From Arthrobacter jinronghuae (GTDB lineage Bacteria; Actinomycetota; Actinomycetes; Actinomycetales; Micrococcaceae), in the NCBI RefSeq assembly GCF_025244825.1, contig NZ_CP104263.1, positions 1,054,001 through 1,118,000 of the forward strand: 64,000 bases of DNA. Reading direction: 5' to 3'. Below, one piece after another: positions 1 through 8,953 of this stretch. Under the pieces are notes generated by a model that was given only the letters and a program-made list of their open reading frames with translations, was not told the origin of the DNA and did no database searches. How positions within the stretch are numbered: the first letter of the stretch is position 1; each line of letters begins with the position of its first letter. The translations under genes were made by a program, and so were the position numbers.

Positions 1-60
1 CGAATAACGGTTCCGCCAGTTAGATTCTTCCACCCGATTCCTGTCCCCCAGACGGCATCG

Positions 61-1545
61 CTAGGCCTTACTACGTGTCGTAGCGTCGTAGAAGGCCGTA
101 TCCCGAATCCTTGGGCGCCGCTCAACTCGCATATGACTTGCATTCATACTTTTGACGGCACGGCGGGACTGCTCTTGATCCCCCGCTTCGGTTTTTGAAC
201 CGTAGGAGTAGTAACTATGGGCATATGCATCAGGACCCTTTGTGGGAAGCAGATTCAGCACAATGCCCACAACATTCGCTCCCACGAGATTCAAGGAGCC
301 TATGGACTTTTCAAGATCCTGGGTCTTAACTTTGTTCGCTCCAACTACTAGAACGACGCCGCCTACCATTTGTGCAAGCACTGAGGCATCAGTCACGGGG
401 ATCAGCGGAGGTGCATCGATGATGACCACATCGAACTCGAGTTCCAGCTGGCCCAACAAGCGAGACATAGATCCTGATCCAAGCAACTCGCTCGGATTTG
501 GAGGGATCTGCCCCGAAGTTAGCACATATAGTTCGTCGTCGCCCCAAGGCTGAAGAAGGTCCTCGACGGAGGCAGCTCCTATCAAAGCTGTGGTGAGACC
601 AGCTCGGCCTTCAAGCCCTAAGTAGTCTGCCGCGGTCGGCCGGCGGAGATCAGCATCAACGAGTACAACGCGCTGGCCAGCTTGAGCCATAGCGATCGCG
701 AGATTTATAGCCGTTGTGCTTTTACCCTCGGCTGGCAATGACGAGGTCACCAACATCAGCTTGGATTTGCTGTTCACGTTGGCGAACTGCAAGTTGGTTC
801 GTATTTGGCGAAAAGACTCCGCCCGCGGGCTTTGGTGGGAAGCTTGAGTTAGCAGAGGCTTTTTCTGAGCATCGCTATCGAATGCAACGCCACCCAGGAA
901 TGGAAGCGCCGTCACGCGGCGCAGATCCTGTTCGCCGCGAAGCTTTGTATCGAAACGTGTCCTGAAGACTGCCCATCCGAGACCTAGGGCAGCACCAACA
1001 ACGAGCCCACAAAGTAGGTTCAGTACAGTGTTGGGCGCAGTGGGACTCGAAGGAGCGGTAGCCGGGGTGATTATGGAGAGCCTTACGAGAGACTCTCTAC
1101 CCTGAGCAGGCGTCTCCAATCGGTCCACAGCCGTGATGAGACTTTCGGCAACTGCCTGCGCTATGGCAGCGGCCTGAACCGGCGAGCTGTCTTCAGCTGT
1201 AATAGATATCAGTACTGTATTGGGATCTGCTGTTGCTGAGACTGTACTGGATAGCTCCGCTGGAGTGGCGTCAACACCGAGGCTGTCAATTGCCGGCTGC
1301 AGCACTTCCGGCGTGGTCGCCGTTTTCACGTATGACTGCACTCTAGCCTGGCTGAAGCTATTTCCCTGCTGCAGATCTGTGACAGTCCCGGAACTTTGGG
1401 TCGATACGAAGAGCTGTGACTTAGCAGCGTATGTGGGTGGCGTGGAGAGCGATAACAGCCCGGACGATATCAGGCCCAAAAGCATAAGTCCGACGATTAC
1501 CACCCAATGTCGTCGAACCGCCCTGATGTAGTCGCCAAGCTCCAA
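61..1545 (-). CDS. Polysaccharide-biosynthesis BY-kinase with Wzz domain
   Basis: A 494-residue membrane protein that controls chain length and export of a surface polysaccharide by ATP-dependent tyrosine autophosphorylation. A Wzz-type chain-length domain lies between membrane helices at about residues 14-35 and 173-195. The cytoplasmic kinase follows, with Walker A (SSLPAEGKST, about 267-277), the BY-kinase Walker A' (VLVDADLRRP, about 294-303) and Walker B (VVIIDAPP, about 373-380). A Tyr cluster near residues 441-448 (YAHSYYSY) fits the C-terminal autophosphorylation tail of the family. Activator and kinase are fused in one chain, as is usual in Actinobacteria. It is divergent from the glycosyltransferase genes that follow and is the likely regulator of that cluster. 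The family assignment is secure; the polymer is unknown. Confidence 0.93.
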   Translation of the reverse strand: MELGDYIRAVRRHWVVIVGLMLLGLISSGLLSLSTPPTYAAKSQLFVSTQSSGTVTDLQQGNSFSQARVQSYVKTATTPEVLQPAIDSLGVDATPAELSSTVSATADPNTVLISITAEDSSPVQAAAIAQAVAESLITAVDRLETPAQGRESLVRLSIITPATAPSSPTAPNTVLNLLCGLVVGAALGLGWAVFRTRFDTKLRGEQDLRRVTALPFLGGVAFDSDAQKKPLLTQASHQSPRAESFRQIRTNLQFANVNSKSKLMLVTSSLPAEGKSTTAINLAIAMAQAGQRVVLVDADLRRPTAADYLGLEGRAGLTTALIGAASVEDLLQPWGDDELYVLTSGQIPPNPSELLGSGSMSRLLGQLELEFDVVIIDAPPLIPVTDASVLAQMVGGVVLVVGANKVKTQDLEKSIGSLNLVGANVVGIVLNLLPTKGPDAYAHSYYSYGSKTEAGDQEQSRRAVKSMNASHMRVERRPRIRDTAFYDATTRSKA

Positions 1546-1895
1546 GACGTAGACCTCTTCCCAATCGTGCGGTGTGGCTCAGACGCTGCGAAGGCCGCAG
1601 AGTTAGCCGAGTAAAACCTATTCAGCCATATCCGTAATACCTGATGAGGCGTCGGCCTAATGGTACCGGCCATGTGGCTGAACAGCTAACGGTCAGCAAC
1701 TACATGTCTTGACTCCAGTGAGGAAGAAAGGACATCTAAACAAGAAACCGACGGGCGGACCCAAGAAGATGAAATCGAGTAACCGGTTCGAACCACCCTT
1801 TGCGGGTATGCGGTTATAGCTGTGCTGATGCGATACCCCTCGCAGACTAGGGGTATATTGTAGGCCGGTAGAACAAACATGGATAAAGGGGTAGC
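1546..1895. other. 350-bp divergent intergenic region
   Basis: No convincing gene. It separates the minus-strand tyrosine kinase from the plus-strand glycosyltransferase operon, so promoters for both probably lie here. The only clear structure is the inverted repeat at 1833-1856, which overlaps a TATATT hexamer. Confidence 0.6.
1833..1856. promoter_or_regulatory. Inverted repeat overlapping a possible -10 of the EPS operon
   Basis: Perfect 8-bp arms ATACCCCT (1833-1840) and AGGGGTAT (1849-1856) separated by 8 bases. The right arm runs into TATATT (1854-1859), a plausible -10 about 40 bases upstream of the TTG start at 1896. It could be an operator or a leader hairpin; no regulator can be named. 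Confidence 0.35.
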
Positions 1896-2822
1896 TTGCG
1901 TAAGCGAAAACTGCTTATGGTCGCAGGAACCGGGGGACACCTGACGGAACTCATCAGGTTAGCTCCGCGATTTGGTGCCTCACCCGACTCGGTTTGGATA
2001 ACGTTCGAGACGGAACAGAGCCGTTCAATGCTAAGGGGTAAGGAGACGCTCTATGTTCCGTACATCTCTCCGCGCGATTGGAAGGGTACGCTTCGGGCCT
2101 TCGGTGTTATAGCAAGATTCTTGCGGACTCACGAATTTGATGGTGTCTACAGCACAGGAGCCGCTGTAGCGCTGGCGGCGTTCCTGCAGCCCAAGCTCAT
2201 AAGGACGCCGAAAACGTATGTGGAGAGTGTCTCCCGCACTATGGGGCCGTCGCTTACGGGGCGCATAGTGTCGTTCTTGCCGTCAGTGCGATTATTTACG
2301 CAGCACCGTGGGTGGGCCAGTAGACGCTGGGCCTATATGGAGAGTCTGCTCGCCCAATACGACACAAGATCGCCTGGATCAAGGGCTGGCGCTCCCAACA
2401 ATTTGTTCGTCACATTGGGAACCATCGCGCCATATCGATTCGATGCCCTGATCGATGCCGTGGTGGAATCAGGCTGCGCTGGCCCCAGCACCGTTTGGCA
2501 GTTAGGTGCGACATCTCGGAAGGATCTCCCAGGGAAGGTCTACACACAAATGGCTGCTGATGAATTTATGAAAGCGGCAGAAGATGCGGACGTAGTCGTA
2601 ACCCACGCAGGCGTAGGAACTGTTCTACAGCTTCTGGAACTGGGTAAATCGCCAGTAGTCGTGCCTAGAGAAAAAGCTCGGAGCGAGCATGTTGATGATC
2701 ATCAGTCTCAAATATGCGATCTGCTGAGCGAGCGGGGCCTTGGGATAGTTACGAGCGCTCGGAACCTGTCGGCCGATCATCTAAAAAGAGCAATGAAACA
2801 ACGAACGGAAGTCCATGAGTAA
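1896..2822 (+). CDS. Fused Alg14/Alg13-type (PssD/PssE-like) glycosyltransferase
   Basis: A 308-residue protein joining the two halves that usually form a two-subunit nucleotide-sugar transferase. The N-terminal half has the Alg14/PssD signature MVAGTGGHLTEL at residues 8-19. The C-terminal half, from about residue 168, has the Alg13/PssE signature LFVTLGTI and the UDP-sugar-binding stretch VVTHAGVGTVLQLLELGKSPVVVPR. The family adds a sugar, often GlcNAc, Glc or GlcA, to a lipid-linked acceptor at the inner membrane face. The start is TTG with AAGGGG just upstream (1885-1890). It overlaps the next gene by 8 bases, so the two are probably translationally coupled. The sugar specificity cannot be read. 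Confidence 0.88.
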   Translation: MRKRKLLMVAGTGGHLTELIRLAPRFGASPDSVWITFETEQSRSMLRGKETLYVPYISPRDWKGTLRAFGVIARFLRTHEFDGVYSTGAAVALAAFLQPKLIRTPKTYVESVSRTMGPSLTGRIVSFLPSVRLFTQHRGWASRRWAYMESLLAQYDTRSPGSRAGAPNNLFVTLGTIAPYRFDALIDAVVESGCAGPSTVWQLGATSRKDLPGKVYTQMAADEFMKAAEDADVVVTHAGVGTVLQLLELGKSPVVVPREKARSEHVDDHQSQICDLLSERGLGIVTSARNLSADHLKRAMKQRTEVHE

Positions 2823-3768
2823 CGATAATAGTGTCTTCATAAGTTGGACTAGAGGCAATCCTCGTACGAGGGACCTCGGACGCCGCTTAGCGTTGGATGT
2901 TGTATTCGTTCATCGTCAGGGGAATTTGTTCGGGCGCTACTTCAAGCAGGGGTATGCGACTTGGCGAACGCTACGTGCGAGGAAGCCCCAGGTCATAGTG
3001 ATCATGCTTCCACCATTTCCGCTCCTGCTGATTGCCGCGCTCTACGCAAAACTGCATCGTTGCGCTCTAATCGCAGACATGCACACGGGTGCTTTCAACG
3101 ATCCGCGCTGGAAGTGGAGTCTCCCACTGACGCTACGTCTCCTGCGAGGAAGGACAGCCGTGGTAACTAACTCCTTCCTGGCTAACCTGTGCGAAGACAA
3201 GGGAGTCCGCGCAGTCGTCTTGCACGACGTAATAGAGGTGTGCGGTGCGGGGGAACGCCACTTCCAGGGTAACGCCGTCCTGTGTCCTGTGAGCTACGCC
3301 AACGATGAGCCAATCGAGGAAATCATGGAGGCAGCGCGATTGACTCCCGAGCTTGAGTGGATATTGACTGGCAACGCCCCCAGAAATGTACAGATGTCTG
3401 CTCCGACTAACGTAACCTTCACCGGATTCGTATCAGACGATTCGTTCGTTCAGCGAATGGAGGAAGCCGGTGTGGTCTTGGCGCTGACTACCAGGCCACA
3501 CACGATGCAAAGGGCAGGCTACGAAGCACTCTCATTTGGTGTGCCCCAAGTTACTTCAGATTTTCCCGTGCTCCGCGAGTTCCTTAGTGAAGCGGCATCC
3601 TATACCGACCTAACAGGAACGGAAATTGCGCGCTCGGTGAAAAACGTCTTGGAACGTAGGAGCGAAATCACCTCGGCGGTAGTTCGTATTCGAGAAGAGC
3701 GAATGGCAGAGCAGCAGAATCAGCTGAAGCGCCTTGCCGCGTCCATTGAAGATGGCTCGCGGATCTAA
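2815..3768 (+). CDS. Glycosyltransferase, GT4/GT-B-like
   Basis: A 317-residue predicted GT-B transferase. An N-terminal hydrophobic stretch at about residues 64-78 (VIVIMLPPFPLLLIAALYA) is likely a membrane-association segment. The C-terminal half carries the typical donor-side pattern TGFVSDDSFVQRMEEAGVVLALTTRPHTMQRAGYEALSFG, with the E of the E-x7-E-like motif. It starts inside the end of the preceding transferase gene (ATGA-type overlap of 8 bases) and is followed after 3 bases by the flippase gene, so it is an operon member. Donor and acceptor are unknown. Confidence 0.82.
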   Translation: MSNDNSVFISWTRGNPRTRDLGRRLALDVVFVHRQGNLFGRYFKQGYATWRTLRARKPQVIVIMLPPFPLLLIAALYAKLHRCALIADMHTGAFNDPRWKWSLPLTLRLLRGRTAVVTNSFLANLCEDKGVRAVVLHDVIEVCGAGERHFQGNAVLCPVSYANDEPIEEIMEAARLTPELEWILTGNAPRNVQMSAPTNVTFTGFVSDDSFVQRMEEAGVVLALTTRPHTMQRAGYEALSFGVPQVTSDFPVLREFLSEAASYTDLTGTEIARSVKNVLERRSEITSAVVRIREERMAEQQNQLKRLAASIEDGSRI

Positions 3769-3771
3769 ATA

Positions 3772-5301
3772 ATGATCACACCGGGCCAGCGCGGGACAGC
3801 GCCAGCGAAGACGAGTCGCGCTTTAGGTGGTGTGTCTCTAAGCGTTTTAGCTGGTTCCGCGTCGCTTGTTGCTGGCATCGTTCTACTTCCGTTCATACTG
3901 CGCGAAGTAGGTGCTGGAAGCTATGGCGTATGGCTGGTGCTCTCTACTGTCGCCTCGTACCTCTATTACTCCGATATCGGGGTCGGCGCAGCGATAAGTC
4001 ATTATGGTGCCCGGGCGCGAGGCGGGCGATCAGGGCCGGCACTTTCTAGCCTGCTGGCTTCGGGTCTGATTTGGTCTGCTGGTGCGTGCCTGATCGTATC
4101 CCCTTTATATCTCGCCTTTGCTTTTTGGTACGTGGGCACCTTGGGGGGATCCGTTGCAGTGGAGGATCAAGCTCCTCTCGCACTACTAAGTATGGGGCTA
4201 TTGGTCCCTCTGTTGCTGCGACCGTTTGGCTCCGCCCTTGTGGGCGCTGGCTTTTTGACGATCGATAGGCGCAACCAGGTAGTAGGAGTGATAGCTAGGG
4301 TTATCGGGACATCGATTGCGCTCACCACTGAAGCAGGGATACTCGGAATCGCGATTGCGGAGCTTGTAGCACTGCTTATACCGTCACTACTCTCGATTGT
4401 CTCTCTTTATTTACGTAGGATCGTGAAGTTCAAAAGGGCTGACCTATCTATCTCTACCTTGCGTCTTATGCTTGGATTTAGTTACCGCTCTTTCGGTGTC
4501 AACCTAATAGGGGCACTCACCCTTCAATCCGGGACGGTTGTCGTGGGCCTTGTGGGTTCATCGGCTGATGTGACCTACTACAATGCCGCTTTCAGAATCT
4601 ACAGCGGCGTGCGTCAGCTTTTGACCTGGACAGTGGATCCGTTTAGGCCGGCACTCAGTCGGATATTCGGGAAAGATAACGCCGACGCGACTCCCGTCCT
4701 TATGTCCATCCTTTTGGTCAGCCTAGGGGCGGGTAGCGCGGCATCTTGTTTCCTCGCCATATCTGCGCCGGACTTGGTGGAGTTATGGCTCGGCGGAACG
4801 GTTCCAACGGACGTCGTATCTTTGGCTTCCCAAGTATTGCTAATTGGTCTGCTGATCAACATGATTCACATACCTCTGGCGCCAGCAACAGACGCGGCAG
4901 GAAAGCCTGGCACGTTGATTTGGGGCCAGATGCTGTGGCTCGTCCTTTGCGTGGGAATTAGCTTTCCGCTTGCGGCACACTTTGGAATTGTTGGAGTAGC
5001 CCTTGCTCTCAGTCTTCCATTAGTGCTCGTGGAGCCTCTGATGCTATTCCTTGCCATGAGCGTCCTCGACATAAGGATGTCGAGTTGGCTGCGCTTGGTT
5101 GCCACGCCCGTATTGGCAATAGTTGGCTGTTCTCTCGCACTAACGGCTCTAGTTGGAGTTTTAATAGAGAGGTTCAATCTGGAGTATTACTGGCTAATAC
5201 TTGGGCTGGGATTCGGCCTATGTGTCCTGGTCGCGACGGCCGCACTGGATCGAACTTATGGTCTTCGAAAATCGATCAGTGCACTTAATATCGACCTATG
5301 A
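3772..5301 (+). CDS. Wzx-type polysaccharide flippase (MOP/MATE superfamily)
   Basis: A 509-residue integral membrane protein with about 12-14 hydrophobic segments across its length, matching the MOP-superfamily flippases that move lipid-linked oligosaccharide repeat units across the cytoplasmic membrane. The opening helix has the familiar form VSLSVLAGSASLVAGIVLLPFILREVGAGSYGVW (shown here only to mark residues 22-55). It begins 3 bases after the upstream transferase stop. With a Wzy-type polymerase and a BY-kinase nearby, the context points to a Wzx/Wzy-dependent pathway. Confidence 0.88.
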   Translation: MITPGQRGTAPAKTSRALGGVSLSVLAGSASLVAGIVLLPFILREVGAGSYGVWLVLSTVASYLYYSDIGVGAAISHYGARARGGRSGPALSSLLASGLIWSAGACLIVSPLYLAFAFWYVGTLGGSVAVEDQAPLALLSMGLLVPLLLRPFGSALVGAGFLTIDRRNQVVGVIARVIGTSIALTTEAGILGIAIAELVALLIPSLLSIVSLYLRRIVKFKRADLSISTLRLMLGFSYRSFGVNLIGALTLQSGTVVVGLVGSSADVTYYNAAFRIYSGVRQLLTWTVDPFRPALSRIFGKDNADATPVLMSILLVSLGAGSAASCFLAISAPDLVELWLGGTVPTDVVSLASQVLLIGLLINMIHIPLAPATDAAGKPGTLIWGQMLWLVLCVGISFPLAAHFGIVGVALALSLPLVLVEPLMLFLAMSVLDIRMSSWLRLVATPVLAIVGCSLALTALVGVLIERFNLEYYWLILGLGFGLCVLVATAALDRTYGLRKSISALNIDL

Positions 5302-5326
5302 CAATGGAAGCCGAGGCAATAGCCAG

Positions 5327-6226
5327 ATGAAAAATGTTCATGTATTCATTGTGAACTATAACAGTGTGGACTTGCTCAAAACATGTCTCGAGTCTTTGCG
5401 ACACGAGCCAGTAGAGAGCATCCACGTTATCGACAACTACTCCAGTCCTTCAGAGCGCGAGGCTGTGGTAGTGCTACCCTCAGTTTTCCCTCGGGTGCAC
5501 GTTGCTTTGCGCGACTCTAATGTCGGTTTTGGTCCAGCCTTGAACCACGCGATCGAAAATTCCGAAGTGCGGGATGACGACATTGTCTGGATATTAAATC
5601 CGGACACGAACGTGTCGCCGGGCACAGTAGCTGCCATGACGGAATTCATGCAGGAGGGGTATGACATTGTTTCTCCGGTAATTTTGACGGGGGATCCCGC
5701 TACTCCCAGAGTTTGGTTCGCTGGGGGCGTCTTGGATAGGCGGCAGGTGCGCACGGTCCATGCTGGACTCGGCAGCTTCTGGGGCACCACGGCTACCCAG
5801 TCCAAAGAGCATTCGGTGAACACGTTCATCACAGGCGCCGCAATGATGATGCAGGTTGACACGTGGAAAAAAGTGGGCGGATTCCGTGAGGGGTTTTTCT
5901 TGTACTGGGAAGACGCAGAGCTCAGCGAGAAAGCCGTTCGAATGGGCTTTAGGCTGGGTGTAGCTACCTCCGCCCACATATGGCATGCCGTGGGAGGATC
6001 CGGCTCGAGCTCCGGAATGAGCGGCACCTATTACTACTACATGCAGCGAAACCGACTTTGGTTTGGTCGGCAATGGCAGAGTCGCTTAGCCATATTATTG
6101 GGTCCTGGCCTGCGTGAAACACTGGCGTTAACCTTGCGCCCGTTGAAGGAGAAGGAAGGCCGGGTGTCTAAAACGCTATCTTCCTTCAGGGGATTGATGG
6201 ACGGAGCAATTAGGGCTCCACTCTGA
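5327..6226 (+). CDS. Family 2 glycosyltransferase (rhamnosyltransferase-like)
   Basis: About 299 residues. A GT-A fold opens with VHVFIVNYNS at residues 4-13, followed by IHVIDNYSS, the DxD-like NPDTN (WILNPDTN) and the acceptor-side motif FREGFFLYWEDAELSEKA (residues about 185-202), which is typical of rhamnosyltransferase-like GT2 enzymes. The ATG at 5327 is preferred over upstream in-frame starts because the conserved domain begins immediately after it and a GAGG lies about 10 bases upstream. The gene follows the flippase by 25 bases and is probably co-transcribed. Confidence 0.88.
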   Translation: MKNVHVFIVNYNSVDLLKTCLESLRHEPVESIHVIDNYSSPSEREAVVVLPSVFPRVHVALRDSNVGFGPALNHAIENSEVRDDDIVWILNPDTNVSPGTVAAMTEFMQEGYDIVSPVILTGDPATPRVWFAGGVLDRRQVRTVHAGLGSFWGTTATQSKEHSVNTFITGAAMMMQVDTWKKVGGFREGFFLYWEDAELSEKAVRMGFRLGVATSAHIWHAVGGSGSSSGMSGTYYYYMQRNRLWFGRQWQSRLAILLGPGLRETLALTLRPLKEKEGRVSKTLSSFRGLMDGAIRAPL

Positions 6227-6339
6227 ATGGGACGCGCGGACATGACCGAACCGAATTGAGTAGTAGAAACTGCGCCGCCGCGTTTAGGCACTTTGGACGA
6301 CACCTTGCAGGCATTTAGAAGAACGGACCCAAGTAGCGA

Positions 6340-7392
6340 GTGAGTACGCAACCAAGGCTAAAGAAACTGGGCGTTATATTTCCTGATGGCCTCGACTCTA
6401 ACGAATGGGCTGGAGATCATAGGCTGGGCCATGTACCCGACAGATGGCCCTATGGTTTGCATCGACTCAGTGAAGCCGCCGAGCAAACAGAGGCCCTACA
6501 CGCGCGTCCGCTTGGATTGCGAGACAAGGTGACCCTGGCCTCTAGACTACTCAGGCCCAAAGGACTTCCCAGCAAGGTAGTAAGCGGCCTCGATGTCGGT
6601 GTGGCATGGGACGAATATAGTGCAGTCAAAATGGTGGCTCAGTATCCCGCAAAGGCGATGTTCTCGGGGGTAATATGGGCAACAGATACTTGGCTGTCAA
6701 AAGAGCAAAGCCTGCGCAGTATAGCTACCATGCATGTGCTCCCACTTCTTGCCGGATTGTGGTGCCTTAGCCGCCCCCAGGTGGACGCAACGCGTCGAAT
6801 AACCAAGGGGCGAGTTCCAATAGATTTCTTACCGTTCGGGATCGATCACGAGTTCTTTAGTTACGCGGAACAGCCAGAGCGTGCGCGGATTCTGAGCCTT
6901 GGTGTAGATCGGGACCGCGACCCTGAAACACTATTTGCAGCACTGGAACTGGTTCGGCAGGTAAATCCAAAAGTCGAGATTATGATCCAGACTGACCACA
7001 AAGGAGCATTGCCAGCGGGTGTAACCAGATTTGAACGCGTCCCGCATGCCGCGCTTCGGGACTTATATCGCACCGCAAGCGTAGTCCTCGTGCCAACACG
7101 ACCAAACATGCACGCTTCTGGTATGACAGTTGCCTTAGAGGCTGCTGCTACAGGCAGGCCGGTGGTCGCTTGTAGCACTCCAGGAATGGAGGACTACGTG
7201 GTCCACGGTGAAACAGGACTACTGGTACGACCGCAGGATCCAGAGGCAATGGCGCGGGCAACCCTTGAAATCCTGAGTGACAAGGAATGCGCTCGGGAAT
7301 TCGGAATTCGGGCCCGCGAACATGTTGAGCGAGAACATACTACCGAACTCATGGCGAGGGAGTTAGGACAGATTATTGCCAAAAGGGTATAG
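6340..7392 (+). CDS. Family 4 glycosyltransferase
   Basis: A 350-residue GT-B glycosyltransferase. The C-terminal donor domain has LSLGVDRDRDPETLFAAL (about 189-206), then MTVALEAAATGRPVVACSTPGMEDYV with the EAxxxGxPVV signature of GT4, and a late GETGLLV. It begins with GTG after 113 bases of untranslated sequence; the ribosome site (ACGGA) is weak, so the start is the least certain part. Probably one of the sugar-adding steps of the same polymer. Confidence 0.87.
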   Translation: MSTQPRLKKLGVIFPDGLDSNEWAGDHRLGHVPDRWPYGLHRLSEAAEQTEALHARPLGLRDKVTLASRLLRPKGLPSKVVSGLDVGVAWDEYSAVKMVAQYPAKAMFSGVIWATDTWLSKEQSLRSIATMHVLPLLAGLWCLSRPQVDATRRITKGRVPIDFLPFGIDHEFFSYAEQPERARILSLGVDRDRDPETLFAALELVRQVNPKVEIMIQTDHKGALPAGVTRFERVPHAALRDLYRTASVVLVPTRPNMHASGMTVALEAAATGRPVVACSTPGMEDYVVHGETGLLVRPQDPEAMARATLEILSDKECAREFGIRAREHVEREHTTELMARELGQIIAKRV

Positions 7393-7676
7393 GGGAGTTT
7401 GCGCATGTTATTTTGGCCACACAGGCCGTTTCAGATGCCCGCCTAGAGGAATCCCATATGTGCCGAGATCGTTTGAGAGTGTGTACCGTCCGTGCAAACC
7501 GTGAGATGGCCCATCCGGCCTCGTTGGCCTTGCCTTAATTGACCTGCCAGCCGCTGTGCTAATGGCGCTGATATATCGCTAGCGACACTGCCGCTCCCCA
7601 GGAAGATTTCACCCAGCGGTGACACCGCCTGTTGCCGGAAACAGGAAGGCTGCGTTCCGTCCGCTAGAGTGCCATC

Positions 7677-8852
7677 ATGACGCATTCTCGGGGGCTCGAC
7701 GTAAGGCCGGGCAGGATTCACTCACTGGACGGACTCCGAGGCCTAGCAGCCACTGTAGTGCTTCTACATCATGCTTTACTCGTTTTCCCATCCCTGGCAG
7801 CCCCATACTTTAACGGGGAGACCACGAGATGGAGTGCTGCGTGGTGGTTCGTGAATACTCCAATGCACCTCTTCTGGGAGGGCACAGCTGCCGTGTACGT
7901 ATTCTTCATCCTCAGCGGTGTCGTCTTGGCTGTACCCGTGTACGCGGCTTCCGGAACCTTCGACTGGAAGGCCTTTTATCCTCAGCGGCTGCTTCGTCTC
8001 TACGTGCCAGTCTGGGGCGCCGTTCTTTTTGCTGTAGGCACTTTCTTGATCGTGCCGCGGAACCCCTTGATGGAGAGTGCTTGGCTCCAAGCCATGCCCT
8101 CCCAGATAACTCCTGACCGCGTGTTCAAAGACCTCACCCTCATCATGGGGAACGGATGGCTCGCAAGCCCGCTGTGGTCCCTCCGGTGGGAGATCCTGTT
8201 CTCTGTTCTTTTACCTCTTTTCATATGGGCCGCATACCTGGTGCGCCGGCACACATTCCTCGCCATCGGGGGGTGCTTGGTGGTCATTGGGATTGGTGGC
8301 TTCGTAAACCAGGATGTCCTTCGCTTCATGCCTATGTTTGCGATAGGAGTTCTCCTTCTGCCTATAGTGAGCTCCCCGCGAGAGGCGACACGTGCGTTGG
8401 CTTCGCAACCGCGGCATGCTGGCTGGATTAGCACTCTCGCACTCGGGTTGCTTCTAATGATCCTCCCGTGGCTTGCACCTATTTTGAAAACTAGTTCAGC
8501 CGGAGCCGGGCTTCTCATCGGACTGGCAGCCGGTGGTTCCTCGCTCGTCGTTATTTGCGCGGCAACCTATCCGCCGGTCAAGCGGTTCCTGACGTACCCT
8601 CTATTGCTATGGCTCGGACGGATTTCATTCAGTCTCTACCTGGTGCATGAGCCCATAGTCATCACCACAGCCCATCTGTTTGGTCCAGGCAATGAGTACA
8701 TCGCGGTGCCCGTCGGCATTATGGCCTCTCTGGCCGTTGCTGCGTTGTTCTTCCGATTCGTGGAGCAGCCTAGCTACAAGCTCGCGAAAGCGTCAGTGCG
8801 GGTACTTAGCCGGAGCACTAAGACGTTCGGCAGTACCCGCTCCACTGCTTAA
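7677..8852 (+). CDS. Acyltransferase family 3 membrane protein (O-acetylation)
   Basis: A 391-residue membrane protein of the acyltransferase-3/OafA family, which transfers acetyl or other acyl groups to sugars at the outer face of the membrane. The opening SLDGLRGLAATVVLLHHALLV (residues 13-33, with key R and HH) is the family signature, followed by about ten hydrophobic segments and the late SFSLYLVHEPIVI motif with a conserved His-Glu-Pro. It lacks a fused SGNH domain. It likely acetylates the polysaccharide made by this cluster. Confidence 0.88.
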   Translation: MTHSRGLDVRPGRIHSLDGLRGLAATVVLLHHALLVFPSLAAPYFNGETTRWSAAWWFVNTPMHLFWEGTAAVYVFFILSGVVLAVPVYAASGTFDWKAFYPQRLLRLYVPVWGAVLFAVGTFLIVPRNPLMESAWLQAMPSQITPDRVFKDLTLIMGNGWLASPLWSLRWEILFSVLLPLFIWAAYLVRRHTFLAIGGCLVVIGIGGFVNQDVLRFMPMFAIGVLLLPIVSSPREATRALASQPRHAGWISTLALGLLLMILPWLAPILKTSSAGAGLLIGLAAGGSSLVVICAATYPPVKRFLTYPLLLWLGRISFSLYLVHEPIVITTAHLFGPGNEYIAVPVGIMASLAVAALFFRFVEQPSYKLAKASVRVLSRSTKTFGSTRSTA

Positions 8853-8953
8853 CTTCTTACTGAGCCTCAAAGCCACTAGCGGCGGCAATAGCGACAGCCG
8901 GCTTCGGTTCCGCGGATATACTGACCGGAAGGGGACGATCCGTAGGGGAGTGC

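Noticed and set aside
1785..1794. tRNA T-loop (GGTTCGAACC)
   Set aside because: Flanking sequence does not fold into acceptor, D or anticodon stems on either strand.
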